From the NCBI RefSeq assembly GCF_000411975.1, contig NZ_ASXG01000148.1, positions 1-64,000 of the forward strand: a stretch of 64,000 nt of DNA, read 5' to 3'. The DNA comes from Amycolatopsis orientalis DSM 43388. GTDB taxonomy: Bacteria; Actinomycetota; Actinomycetes; Mycobacteriales; Pseudonocardiaceae. The translations under genes were made by a program, and so were the position numbers. Below the pieces are notes generated by a model. The model was given only the letters and a program-made list of their open reading frames with translations. It did no database searches and was not told where the DNA came from. Below, one piece after another: positions 1 to 8,056 of this stretch (its first letter is position 1; each line of letters begins with the position of its first letter).

Positions 1-1
1 C

Positions 2-85
2 GCCGTGGCACTCGTCGGCGGCGTCGTGACTGTCCGGTACGCGATCGAGACCAAAGGCCAGGTACTCGAACAGCTGTCACCGTGA
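2..85 (+). CDS. MFS transporter, C-terminal end only (cut by window edge)
   Basis: The frame starting at base 2 is open from the left edge and ends in YAIETKGQVLEQLSP followed by TGA. The stretch before it is hydrophobic (AVALVGGVV) and looks like the end of the last membrane helix. A short tail with an ETKG..LE pattern is common at the C-terminus of major facilitator permeases of the sugar or aromatic-acid:H+ symporter type, and that is the only basis for the call. Substrate and start cannot be seen. It lies on the opposite strand from the SDR gene that follows. Confidence 0.55.
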   Translation, partial: AVALVGGVVTVRYAIETKGQVLEQLSP

Positions 86-148
86 ATCCGTTGTGGACGG
101 TGCGGGCTTCGGAACGAGGGGACCCGGCGATCAGTCCGCTGGCTGGTG

Positions 149-169
149 CGTCCTGGTTTGCGCAGGACG
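149..169. terminator. Hairpin between convergent genes
   Basis: CGTCCTG (149-155) and CAGGACG (163-169) pair as a 7-bp stem over a 7-base loop. It lies between the end of the MFS gene (85) and the end of the convergent SDR gene (357). No U-tract follows, so termination is only a guess. The rest of 86-356 shows no supportable gene. Confidence 0.35.
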
Positions 170-356
170 GTGTCTTCGCACCTTTGCGCACGAAGTTTTC
201 TGGGGAACCCGGCGTAGAGGTAGCGAACGCTCGGCTCTGCCTCCTTAGGGTGCGGCTTAGACTCCTTTTCTGATGTGCAGGCCCCTCGGTCAATGCGGTG
301 AGTGTCATTGTCGCCTGAGCGCCAGGCCATGCGCCGAATTCCTGCTGCGCCCCGGG

Positions 357-1133
357 TCAGCGCGCGGTGTAACCGCCGTCGACGTACAGCACGGTGCCAG
401 TGGTGTAGGCCGACTCGGCGGAGAGCAACGGCAACACCATGTGCGCGATGTCGGCCGGCGTACCCCAACGGCCGACGGGAATACTGTCGGTGAAAGCATC
501 CGGCGCCGGCGCGCTCGTTTCCGCGGGCGCGGTGTTCATCGGAGTACGGACCGGCCCCGGGGCGATGCAGTTCACGGTGATTCCGGCACCGGCCACCTCG
601 AGGGCGACGGAACGGGTCAGCGCTGCGACAGCGCCTTTGGTGGCCGCGTAGCCACTCCGTTCGGGGGCGCCTGTGGCGCCCAGTACGGAGCCGATGGTGA
701 CGATCCGGCCGAACCCGTCGGCGAGCATGCCGGGGAGCACTGCCCGGATCGCGAGCCAGGTGCCGATCACGTTCGTCTCCAGCGCCGCCCGGAGGTCTTC
801 GAGGGACAGGTCAAGCGCTGAACCCCGCGCGAGGCGGCCAGCGGAGGTGACGAGTCCGCTGACGGATCCCCAGCGCCGGGCAGCGTGGTCCACTGCGGCC
901 GCGAGCGATTCGGGATCGGTTGTGTCGCAGGGAAGCACTGCGTGATCCGGCCCGATTCGGGCGAGTGCTTCTTCAGCCGCGCGGCGGTGTGCGGCATCAC
1001 GCCCGACGGCCACGACCGGTCTGGCCGATCGTGCCACTGCTTGCGCCACGGCGAGGCCGATCCCGCTCGTGCCGCCCGTGACGAGCACAGCACCGTCCTG
1101 AAAGGACTTGTTGGAATTCATCCCGTTGAGCAT
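357..1133 (-). CDS. SDR family NAD(P)-dependent oxidoreductase
   Basis: Classical short-chain dehydrogenase of 258 aa. The Rossmann nucleotide loop TGGTSGIG is at residues 19-26, an acidic CD pair is near 69-70, the catalytic Ser is near 149 (IGSV), and the YxxxK motif is YAATK at 162-166. The C-terminus ends in the usual VDGG. The structural NNAG is replaced by TSAG, which occurs in the family. Substrate is unknown. It is the last gene of a leftward group that includes a zinc-ribbon protein, an MHS permease and a Tat-exported hydrolase, so it may oxidise or reduce an intermediate of the same catabolic route. The first ATG (1133) and a second in-frame ATG (1121) are both possible starts; neither has a strong ribosome site. 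Confidence 0.85.
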   Translation of the reverse strand: MLNGMNSNKSFQDGAVLVTGGTSGIGLAVAQAVARSARPVVAVGRDAAHRRAAEEALARIGPDHAVLPCDTTDPESLAAAVDHAARRWGSVSGLVTSAGRLARGSALDLSLEDLRAALETNVIGTWLAIRAVLPGMLADGFGRIVTIGSVLGATGAPERSGYAATKGAVAALTRSVALEVAGAGITVNCIAPGPVRTPMNTAPAETSAPAPDAFTDSIPVGRWGTPADIAHMVLPLLSAESAYTTGTVLYVDGGYTAR

Positions 1134-1256
1134 CCGCGTTCGCGGGCCCGTGCGCCAATCTCATGGTCCGTTCAGCGAAACAGGGAGACCGGAATTCCCG
1201 GTCCGCGGGAGGATCCCGACACGCGACCGGCTGGTGGCCGCGCGATGATCGATCTG

Positions 1257-1739
1257 TCAGCCGCCGCGGCCGATCCCGCCATCCGCGTGGCACGACTGAG
1301 CCAGCGATTGGCAGTCCGTACAGAGACGGGTGCCGGGATCGACCGTCGGGCGGCTGCACTCGTCGCACACGCCCAGTCCGACGGCGGTGGACAGGAAACC
1401 GCACTCGAAGCACAGGATTGCCGGTTCGTCAGAGTTTTCCCGGGTGGTGACTTCGAGGAGGGCCTCTTCTCCGCACCACGGCGATGGGCAGGTGCTGATC
1501 GACCGGCTGTCCCCGCGGATGTTGTCGGCGTAGTGCTGGGCGATGTTCCAGCCGTACACCTTCCACCATGGGGTTCCGCAGAAGCGGCAGATGCCTTCTT
1601 CGCTGTCCCGGGTGAAGGTCCAGGCCAGTTGCCTGCAGTCGGGACAGTGGATGACGAGCCCGGGCCACTTGTCGAGGGACGGTGGTGGCGCGCTGCGATC
1701 GGGTTCGTCGTGTGCGGCTGCGGGAATCGGGAATTCCAT
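1257..1739 (-). CDS. Multi-zinc-ribbon protein of unknown function
   Basis: A 160-aa protein with repeated cysteine pairs: CPDC, CRFC, a CPSPWC group, CFEC, CDEC and CTDC. These are enough for about three zinc ribbons. No signal peptide or membrane segment is visible, so it should be cytoplasmic. The ATG at 1739 begins one base after the TAG of the upstream MHS permease gene, so the two are almost certainly cotranscribed and translationally coupled. I do not recognise the family. The coupling suggests a regulatory or chaperone role linked to the transporter or hydrolase, but this is inference. A nucleic-acid-binding or metal-sensing role is equally possible. Confidence 0.75.
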   Translation of the reverse strand: MEFPIPAAAHDEPDRSAPPPSLDKWPGLVIHCPDCRQLAWTFTRDSEEGICRFCGTPWWKVYGWNIAQHYADNIRGDSRSISTCPSPWCGEEALLEVTTRENSDEPAILCFECGFLSTAVGLGVCDECSRPTVDPGTRLCTDCQSLAQSCHADGGIGRGG

Positions 1740-1740
1740 G

Positions 1741-3084
1741 CTATCGCTGCTTGATGTCTTCGCGGCGACGCCGCCGGGCCCGCCCCACTGTCTCGGGCGC
1801 GAGGGCGACGGCGAGCACGCTGAGCACCCCGAGCGCGGCCAGGTACAGGGCGACCGGCCAGTATGAGCCTTGCCAGGCCAGCAGCGCGGTCGCGATGAAC
1901 GGCGCGAAACCTCCGGCGAAGACCCCGGATACTTCGTGTCCCAGCGCCAGTCCGCTGTACCGGACCTTGGTGGTGAACAGTTCGGTGAAGAAGCTCGGCT
2001 GAGTCCCGATCATCGCGCCGTGGCAGACGCCGACGGCGACGATCACCGCGACGCACACGAGGAGCGGATTTTTGGTGTTCAGCAGCCAGAAGAACGGGAA
2101 GGCCCACAACACGAGCCCGCCGGCGCCGAGGAGGTAGACGGGGCGTCGGCCGATGCGGTCCGACAGTGCCCCGAACCCGACGATGGTCGCCGTTTCGACG
2201 ATGTTGGCGATGATGACCGCGGTGAGCATCACCCCGGTGCTGATGCCGATCCGGGTGCCGTACGCCAGCGAGAACACCAGGAGCACGTACGAGCCGCCGT
2301 TCTCGGCCATCCTCGCGCCGATCACCAGCAGCACCGATCGGTACTGCTCCTTCAGGACCTGCACCACCGGAAGGTGGGGACGCTGTTCGGCCGATTTCTT
2401 GGCCTGTTCGAATTCCGGGGTTTCGGCGATCCGGGTGCGGATGAGCAGGCCGACGGTGACCAGGACGATGCTCAGCAGGAACGGAAGACGCCATCCCCAG
2501 GCCATGAAGGCGTCCTGGGGGAGTGCGCCGAACGCGGCGAACACGGCGGCGGAGACGACGAATCCCAGTGTCACCCCGGTCTGGCTGAAGGCCGAATAGA
2601 ATCCGCGGCGTTTGCTGGTGCTTTGTTCGCTGATCAGCAGGACCGCGCCGCCCCATTCGCCGCCGACCGCGATTCCCTGTGCGATGCGGACGATCACCAG
2701 CAGCACCGGAGCCAGCATGCCGACCTGGTGGTAGGTGGGAAGGACGCCGATGAGAGCGGTGCTGGCACCCATGATGACGAGCGTGATGACCAGCATCGCC
2801 TTGCGCCCGACCCGATCGCCGAAATGGCCGAAGATCACGCCGCCGACGGGGCGTGCGACGAAACCGACCGCGAAGGTCGCGAACGCGGCCAGGGTTCCGA
2901 TCGTCGGGTTTGTCGCGGGGAAGAACAGCTTGTTGAGCACGAGCGCGGCCGCGGTGCCGTAGAGGAAGAAGTCGTACCATTCGAGCGCGCTGCCGATGAG
3001 GCTGGCGGCCGCGACCCGGCGGATCGACCGGGCCCGGCCAGTTTGTTGCTCGGCCGGCACGGCTGGTGTTTTGCTGCGAGACAC
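1741..3084 (-). CDS. MFS transporter, metabolite:H+ symporter (MHS) type
   Basis: A 447-aa permease with twelve predicted hydrophobic segments. The N-terminal SALEWYDFFLYGTAAALV block is the hallmark of the MHS group (shikimate, alpha-ketoglutarate, proline/betaine and citrate permeases), and FGDRVGRKAML is the MFS loop 2-3 motif. The central RTRIAETPEFEQ loop is also typical. It probably imports an organic acid with protons; the substrate cannot be read from sequence. The GTG at 3084 is chosen because AAGGAGG sits six bases upstream and the protein then starts just before helix 1. An in-frame extension to 3345 would add 87 low-complexity residues and is unlikely. It follows the metallo-hydrolase gene and precedes the coupled zinc-ribbon gene. 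Confidence 0.88.
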   Translation of the reverse strand: MSRSKTPAVPAEQQTGRARSIRRVAAASLIGSALEWYDFFLYGTAAALVLNKLFFPATNPTIGTLAAFATFAVGFVARPVGGVIFGHFGDRVGRKAMLVITLVIMGASTALIGVLPTYHQVGMLAPVLLVIVRIAQGIAVGGEWGGAVLLISEQSTSKRRGFYSAFSQTGVTLGFVVSAAVFAAFGALPQDAFMAWGWRLPFLLSIVLVTVGLLIRTRIAETPEFEQAKKSAEQRPHLPVVQVLKEQYRSVLLVIGARMAENGGSYVLLVFSLAYGTRIGISTGVMLTAVIIANIVETATIVGFGALSDRIGRRPVYLLGAGGLVLWAFPFFWLLNTKNPLLVCVAVIVAVGVCHGAMIGTQPSFFTELFTTKVRYSGLALGHEVSGVFAGGFAPFIATALLAWQGSYWPVALYLAALGVLSVLAVALAPETVGRARRRRREDIKQR

Positions 3085-3202
3085 GCGTTCCTCCTTGAGG
3101 GGAAGGGTTCTGCCGCTGTGGTGGTGCGGAGTGCCGACGACCTCGTTGCGGCGGTGGGGCGGCGCCCGGCGGGACCGAAAGCGAAGACGGGTGCGGAAAC
3201 TG

Positions 3203-4375
3203 TCAGCGAGCGAGCGGGCCGATGCCGAGGATGTCCAGATCGCGTCCGACGACGAGCTTTCCGGAATACCCTCGCTGCGCTCGCAGCCAGGTGTGCTCCG
3301 GCCGGTTCCCGGGCACGAGGTGGTTGAGCACGAGCGTCGGCACACCGGCCGCCTCGGCGATGGCGCCGACCTGTTCGATCGTGGTGTGCGCGTTGATCAG
3401 GTGATGGAACCGGGCTTCCGCGGAAGTGTCTCGCGGCTGCGGGAAAAGCTGTTCGGCCCACGCGCGGTCCATCACCTCGTGCACCAGAATGTCGGCGCCG
3501 CGCGCGAGTTCGATCAGGTTGTCGCTCGGTCCGGTGTCCCCGGAGAAGACGACGGACCCGTCGTCGGTGTCGAACCGGAACGCGAGGGCAGGGAAGACCG
3601 GTGCGTGCTGGACCAGCGTGGCGGACACGCGGATCCGGTCGTCCTCGTAGAAGGGGACCGGGCTCATGCGGGGGTGCGGATTGCCGTTCGGATCGGCCAG
3701 GAAGCGTTCCGGGATGGGCACGTCGTGCCCGGAGAACAGGGCCGAGGGCGGAGGCTTGCGGCTGTCGAAGACCCGGTCGTTGATGTCGGTGGCGAATGCG
3801 CGGACCATCAGCGCGATCATCTCGGCGGTGCCGGGAGTCGGATTGTCCGGTGCGGTCACCGGGGGAGCGGGAGGGGAACCGAACAGCGGCGGCAGTGCGC
3901 CCCGGTTGCCGGGCCCCCACACTTGCACCGGCTCGGGAACGCGTTGCAGGCCGTTGGACACGCCCTCGATCAGCACGTTGTCGAGGTCGATCGTGTGGTC
4001 GGAATGCAGGTGGGTCAGGAAAATCGCGCGGAGTGCGTTCAGCGGCCCGTCGGTGTCGTGGGACCAGTCGCCGAGCCGGGCGTCCCGGATCTGGCGGCCC
4101 GCCTGGTGCCCGGCGTCGACGAGATAGAACCGGTCGCCGACGGACACCGCGGAGGCGGTGCCTGCCCTGGTGGTGCCTGGCCACCACGGCGGTCCGCCGG
4201 AGGTGCCGAGCAGGATCAGCCGGGTGCGGTGGCCGTTTCCCCATTGGCGCGCACCGCCGGGTGCGGCTTCGGCCGGCCGGGCGGTCACGCCGGCGATCGC
4301 GGCCGCGCCGACGCCGGTGACCAGTGAGCGTCGGGTGAGGCCGCGGCGCAGGGCGGCCGACAGGAGGTCTCGCAT
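3203..4375 (-). CDS. Tat-exported metallo-beta-lactamase-fold hydrolase (RNase Z-like group)
   Basis: A 390-aa protein. The N-terminus has a twin-arginine signal (LTRRSLVTG, Arg15-Arg16) followed by a hydrophobic stretch and an ARPAEAA cleavage region, so it is predicted to be folded in the cytoplasm and exported. The zinc-binding signature THLHSDHTID lies at about 121-130 (His122, His124, Asp126, His127). FSGDTGPSDN and LNHLVPGN supply later metal ligands. The architecture matches MBL-fold proteins related to RNase Z and arylsulfatase-like enzymes rather than beta-lactamases. The substrate is probably an ester or sulfate ester outside the cell (inference). It is upstream of the MHS permease, so an extracellular hydrolysis product may be imported by that permease. 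The ATG has GGGGAG about six bases upstream. Confidence 0.85.
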   Translation of the reverse strand: MRDLLSAALRRGLTRRSLVTGVGAAAIAGVTARPAEAAPGGARQWGNGHRTRLILLGTSGGPPWWPGTTRAGTASAVSVGDRFYLVDAGHQAGRQIRDARLGDWSHDTDGPLNALRAIFLTHLHSDHTIDLDNVLIEGVSNGLQRVPEPVQVWGPGNRGALPPLFGSPPAPPVTAPDNPTPGTAEMIALMVRAFATDINDRVFDSRKPPPSALFSGHDVPIPERFLADPNGNPHPRMSPVPFYEDDRIRVSATLVQHAPVFPALAFRFDTDDGSVVFSGDTGPSDNLIELARGADILVHEVMDRAWAEQLFPQPRDTSAEARFHHLINAHTTIEQVGAIAEAAGVPTLVLNHLVPGNRPEHTWLRAQRGYSGKLVVGRDLDILGIGPLAR

Positions 4376-4509
4376 CGTCTACTCCCCGGGTGCGGAGCCG
4401 GCCGGCGGAATCCGGCCTTGACTGGCCATCCTGAACGCACGGGGCGACGGGGGCTAATGCCGTTCTCGTCCGGGCTATAGCCGAGGGGCTATGGAAGGGC
4501 CCGGAGCGC

Positions 4510-5457
4510 TCACGACTCCAGGCCGAGTTCGACGGTGATGTCCCGCGCGGTGCGCTGGACCTGGTTGAGGAGTTCGCGCGCGTTCTCGCTCGCGGCGGCG
4601 TCCGCGAGAGACGCGAGCCCGATCGGCGCGGCCACGGCGGCCAGCGGAGCCGACAGCACCGCGAGCTGGTCGTCCCGCTTCGCGATGAGCAGCGGCAGCG
4701 GGGCGATGGCGTCGGTGGCCAGCAGGATCTCGCGAATGGTGAGGAAGGTGCTGCATTCGATGAGGTCGGCGGGCAGCGGGAGGTCCCGGGAGCTGAACTC
4801 GGTGTCGAGGGCGAGGCGCAGCTGGGTGCCGGGGCCGGGGAGGATCCACGGGTAGTTGACCAAGGCCTCCATGGCGGGTTCCGGGGAGCGGGCGGCGGGA
4901 TGGCCGCGCCGCACCGCGAGCCGGACCGGTTCGTCGTAGAGGGGCAGCTGCCGCAGATCCGCGGCGGCCGAGAGGTCCTCGGTGAGCCTGCCGACGACGA
5001 AGTCCGCCTCGTTCCGGCGCAAGGCTTTGATCAGGTCGTCGGCCGTTCCCTCGACGACGGTCACCAGCGTTTGCGGCCGGGCGCGTTTGAACTCCGCCAG
5101 CGCGCGCGGAAGCAGCCCGGACGAGCCCGCGAGGTTGGTGCCCACGTGCACGGGCCGGCCGCCGCCCCGCCGGAGGTGTTCGATGTTTTCGCTGACCCGG
5201 CGCAGATTCGCGAGCACGGCGCGGGCGTGCTCGAGCACCATGTCGCCGAACTGCGTCGTCCGCACGCCCCGCGGGCCGCGGGTGAACAGCGCGACTCCGA
5301 GAACGTCCTCGACCTCGCGCAGGCTGCGCGTGACCACGGGCTGAGTGACGTGCAGCGCTCGCGCGGCGGCGACGAGACTGCCCTCTTCGGCGATGGTGGT
5401 GATCAGGACGAGATGGCGGATCTTGAACCGTCCGTCGAGAAGCTTGTCGAGACTCAC
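4510..5457 (-). CDS. LysR-family transcriptional regulator
   Basis: A 315-aa protein with an N-terminal winged helix-turn-helix (FKIRHLVLITTIAEEGSLVA, then AARALHVTQPVVTRSLREVE) and a C-terminal periplasmic-binding-like effector domain. Length and layout fit LysR regulators of aromatic or organic-acid catabolism. The GTG start at 5457 has GAGAGGAG just upstream; longer readings into the divergent region have no support. The gene is divergent from the cyclase/ThDP/thiolase operon. The 108-bp intergenic region contains an inverted TGCCAA/TTGGCA pair, so it probably controls that operon and itself. Effector unknown. Confidence 0.92.
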   Translation of the reverse strand: MSLDKLLDGRFKIRHLVLITTIAEEGSLVAAARALHVTQPVVTRSLREVEDVLGVALFTRGPRGVRTTQFGDMVLEHARAVLANLRRVSENIEHLRRGGGRPVHVGTNLAGSSGLLPRALAEFKRARPQTLVTVVEGTADDLIKALRRNEADFVVGRLTEDLSAAADLRQLPLYDEPVRLAVRRGHPAARSPEPAMEALVNYPWILPGPGTQLRLALDTEFSSRDLPLPADLIECSTFLTIREILLATDAIAPLPLLIAKRDDQLAVLSAPLAAVAAPIGLASLADAAASENARELLNQVQRTARDITVELGLES

Positions 5458-5504
5458 CGGGGCTCCTCTCGGTCGCGCGCAGCCTAACCAGCCGTCGAGG
5501 TATG

Positions 5505-5542
5505 TGCCAACGGACATGGCTTGGCAGAAGTTGGCATTGGCC
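5505..5542. promoter_or_regulatory. Candidate LysR operator between divergent genes
   Basis: TGCCAA at 5505-5510 and TTGGCA at 5521-5526 form an inverted repeat with a 10-base spacer. A direct copy of TTGGCA follows at 5531-5536 and TTGGCC at 5537. This lies between lysR (start 5457) and the cyclase gene (start 5566). LysR proteins commonly use an interrupted palindrome plus a second activation half-site. Assignment to this regulator is inference from position. Confidence 0.5.
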
Positions 5543-5565
5543 AGGCATGGCAGTCGGGACGCACC

Positions 5566-6384
5566 ATGATTCCCATGCCGCCTCTCCCCGCCGCCGGATC
5601 GCCGCCGGCCTCGCTCGCGCAACTCTTCGGCCGCGGCCAGGTCGACGTTGTCGACCTCACGGCCACGCTGTCCGAAGCGACGCCCGTGCTCCCGCTTCCT
5701 CCGGAAATGGCCGCGATCCCGCCCTTCCGGCTGGAGCGGCTCGCCCACTACGACGACCCCGCGGAGATCTCGCTGCAGCACGCCATCCACACCGGCGAGC
5801 ATGTGGGCACGCATTTCGACGCGCCCCGGCATTGGTGGAGCGGCCGCGACGGGGAGGACGTCGCCGGAGTTCCCGTCCGTCGGCTGGTCGCCCCCGCGGT
5901 CGTGCTGGACGCCGCCGAGGCGTGCCGGCGGGACCCGGACTTCCTGCTCGAGGTCGAGCACGTCCGATCCTGGCAGGACCGGCACGGCCCGCTGCCCGAC
6001 GGCGGCTGGCTGTTGTTCCGCACCGGCTGGGACGCCCGGTCCCACAGCCAGGAACTGTTCCTCAACGCGGATCGCGAAGGCCCGCACACGCCGGGCGTGT
6101 CGCCGGAATGCGCCCGGTGGCTGGCCGAGGAGACGGGCATCGCCGGTTTCGGCGTGGAAACGGTCGGCACCGACGCCGGGCAGGCGTTCCGGTTCGACCC
6201 GCCCTTCCCCGCGCACCGTTACCTGCTGGGCACCGGCAAGTACGGCGTGACGCAGCTGCAGAACCTGGCGCTGCTGCCCGCCACCGGCGCGGTGCTCGTG
6301 GTGGCCCCCTTGAAGATCGCGGGCGGGTCCGGCAGTCCGGCCCGCGTGCTGGCCCTGGTCCCGACGTCCGCCGCCTTCGGCTGA
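5566..6384 (+). CDS. Cyclase family protein (kynurenine-formamidase-like metal hydrolase)
   Basis: A 272-aa protein of the putative cyclase/formamidase family. The metal site is visible as HTGEHVGTHFDAPRHW, matching the family signature H-x-G-T-H-x-D-x-P-x-H. A conserved C-terminal LGTGKYGVTQLQNLALLP block follows. Members hydrolyse amides or lactones, or act on cyclic diketones, using manganese or zinc. The ATG at 5566 is preferred because an upstream in-frame TTG (5521) would place the start inside the likely LysR operator. It is the first gene of a five-gene operon and ends 15 bases before the ThDP enzyme. In this setting it may hydrolyse a ring or amide before carbon-carbon cleavage; the exact reaction is unknown. 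Confidence 0.85.
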   Translation: MIPMPPLPAAGSPPASLAQLFGRGQVDVVDLTATLSEATPVLPLPPEMAAIPPFRLERLAHYDDPAEISLQHAIHTGEHVGTHFDAPRHWWSGRDGEDVAGVPVRRLVAPAVVLDAAEACRRDPDFLLEVEHVRSWQDRHGPLPDGGWLLFRTGWDARSHSQELFLNADREGPHTPGVSPECARWLAEETGIAGFGVETVGTDAGQAFRFDPPFPAHRYLLGTGKYGVTQLQNLALLPATGAVLVVAPLKIAGGSGSPARVLALVPTSAAFG

Positions 6385-6399
6385 ACGGAGAACTCTTCG

Positions 6400-8034
6400 A
6401 TGTACGTCCGCGACATCATCGGACAAACCCTGCACCAGCTCGGCGTGCGGACGGCGTTCGGCGTGATCGGAAGCGGCAACTTCCACTACACCAACGCTTT
6501 CGTGGCCGCAGGCGGTCGTTTCGTGGCGGCCCGGCACGAGGGCGGCGCCGCGAGCATGGCCGACGCCTACGCCCGGATGAGCAACGAAGTCGCCGTGCTT
6601 TCCCTGCACCAGGGATGCGGCTACACCAACGCGTTGACCGGCATCACCGAAGCGGCCAAGAGCCGGACGCCGTTGCTCGTGGTCACCGCCGAGGCCACCG
6701 AACCGACCTCGAACTTCTTTGTGGACCAAGCCCGCATCGCCGAGAGCGTGGGCGCGGCCGCCATGCGAGTGAGGTCGGCGGAAACTGCGGCGGAGGACGT
6801 GGTGCGAGCCTACGAGACGTGCGCGGCGGAGCGGCGCACCGTGGTGCTCAACGTCCCGATCGACGTGCAGGACATGGCTTTCTCCGGCAAGGCGGCGACC
6901 GTGCGGCGAGTTCCCGCGGGCTTCCCCCGCCCGGCGAACGTCGAGGCGTTCGCGGACCGGTTGCGGTCGGCGCGGCGGCCGGTGTTCGTGGCGGGCCGAG
7001 GCGCGCGAACGCCGGGCGCGCCGCACGCGATCGCGGAACTCGCCCGCCACACCGGCGCGCTGCTCGCGACCTCCGCCGTGTCCCGCGGCATGTTCCGCGA
7101 TGACCCGTGGAACATCGACGTGGCAGGCGGATTCTCCACGCCCTTGGCCGCGGAACTGATTTCCGGCGCGGACCTGATCGTCGGCTTCGGCTGCGCGCTG
7201 AACATGTGGACCATGCGGCACGGAAAACTCATCGCCGACGACGCGACGGTGGTCCAGGTGGACGTCGACCGGTCAGCCATCGGCCGCACCCGCGACGTCA
7301 ACCTCGGGGTGTGGGGCGGCACAGCCGAAACCGCTCGCGACACGCTCGCCGCGCTGCGCCGGGACGGCGTCCCCGTGCGTCCCGGGTACCGCGCTCAGCA
7401 CCTCGCCGACCGCATCAAGCGCGAAGGCAGCTGGACCGATGTCCCCTTCGCCGACCAGAGCGGGTCCGGCCGGGTCGACCCGAGGGCCATGACCGCCGAG
7501 CTCAACCGGTTGCTGCCCCCGGCTCGCGTCGTCTCGGTCGATTCCGGGAACTTCCTCGGCTATCCCAGCATGTACCTCGACGTGCCCGACGAGTACGGGT
7601 TCTGTTTCACCCAGGCCTTCCAGTCCGTCGGGCTGGGCCTCGCGACCGCCGTCGGCGCGGCCCTCGCCCGGCCGGAACGGATTCCCGTGGCCGCTTGCGG
7701 CGACGGCGGTTTCCTGATGGGCGTCTCGGAGCTGGAAACCGCGGTACGACTGCGGATTCCGCTGCTGGTCGTGGTCTACAACGACGCGATGTACGGCGCC
7801 GAGGTGCACCACTTCGGCGAAGCCGAGGACCTGTCGGGCGTCACCTTCCCGGACGTGGACATCGCGGCTGTGGCGCGCGGCTACGGATGCCGCGCGCTCA
7901 CCGTGCGCCGCGTCGAGGATCTGCTGCCCGTCAAGGAATGGCTCGACGACGAAGCTGCCGTCCCGCTCGTGATCGACGCGAAGGTGACTTCGCAGGAGGC
8001 GTCGTGGTGGCTTGCCGAGGCATTCGGCCACTGA
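6400..8034 (+). CDS. Thiamine-diphosphate-dependent enzyme (acetolactate-synthase-like family)
   Basis: A 544-aa protein with the three-domain layout of the acetohydroxyacid synthase/benzoylformate decarboxylase superfamily. The N-terminal PYR domain has the catalytic Glu in AARHEGGAASMADAYAR (Glu47). The C-terminal PP domain has the ThDP motif beginning GDGGFLMG near residue 435 and ending with Asn in VVYND. Members ligate or cleave next to a carbonyl. A true acetolactate synthase is unlikely, because the gene is embedded in a catabolic operon with no ilvN neighbour. A decarboxylase or C-C lyase for a 2-oxo acid or cyclic diketone is more likely (inference). A weak ACGGAGAA ribosome site precedes the ATG. 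Confidence 0.85.
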   Translation: MYVRDIIGQTLHQLGVRTAFGVIGSGNFHYTNAFVAAGGRFVAARHEGGAASMADAYARMSNEVAVLSLHQGCGYTNALTGITEAAKSRTPLLVVTAEATEPTSNFFVDQARIAESVGAAAMRVRSAETAAEDVVRAYETCAAERRTVVLNVPIDVQDMAFSGKAATVRRVPAGFPRPANVEAFADRLRSARRPVFVAGRGARTPGAPHAIAELARHTGALLATSAVSRGMFRDDPWNIDVAGGFSTPLAAELISGADLIVGFGCALNMWTMRHGKLIADDATVVQVDVDRSAIGRTRDVNLGVWGGTAETARDTLAALRRDGVPVRPGYRAQHLADRIKREGSWTDVPFADQSGSGRVDPRAMTAELNRLLPPARVVSVDSGNFLGYPSMYLDVPDEYGFCFTQAFQSVGLGLATAVGAALARPERIPVAACGDGGFLMGVSELETAVRLRIPLLVVVYNDAMYGAEVHHFGEAEDLSGVTFPDVDIAAVARGYGCRALTVRRVEDLLPVKEWLDDEAAVPLVIDAKVTSQEASWWLAEAFGH

Positions 8035-8056
8035 GCACATCGGAAGGACTTACGCG

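Noticed and set aside
1172..2980. Leftward frame of about 600 codons across the MHS permease and zinc-ribbon genes
   Set aside because: Wrong frame of the permease, rich in Arg/Pro/His; the overlapping frame carries clear MHS motifs.
4510..7221. Long leftward open frame of about 900 codons
   Set aside because: Only 4510-5457 (LysR) is real; the rest is antisense to the cyclase and ThDP genes and has biased, low-complexity composition.
6400..8034. Calling the first ThDP enzyme acetolactate synthase (ilvB)
   Set aside because: Family motifs fit, but there is no small subunit or branched-chain gene nearby and the setting is catabolic.
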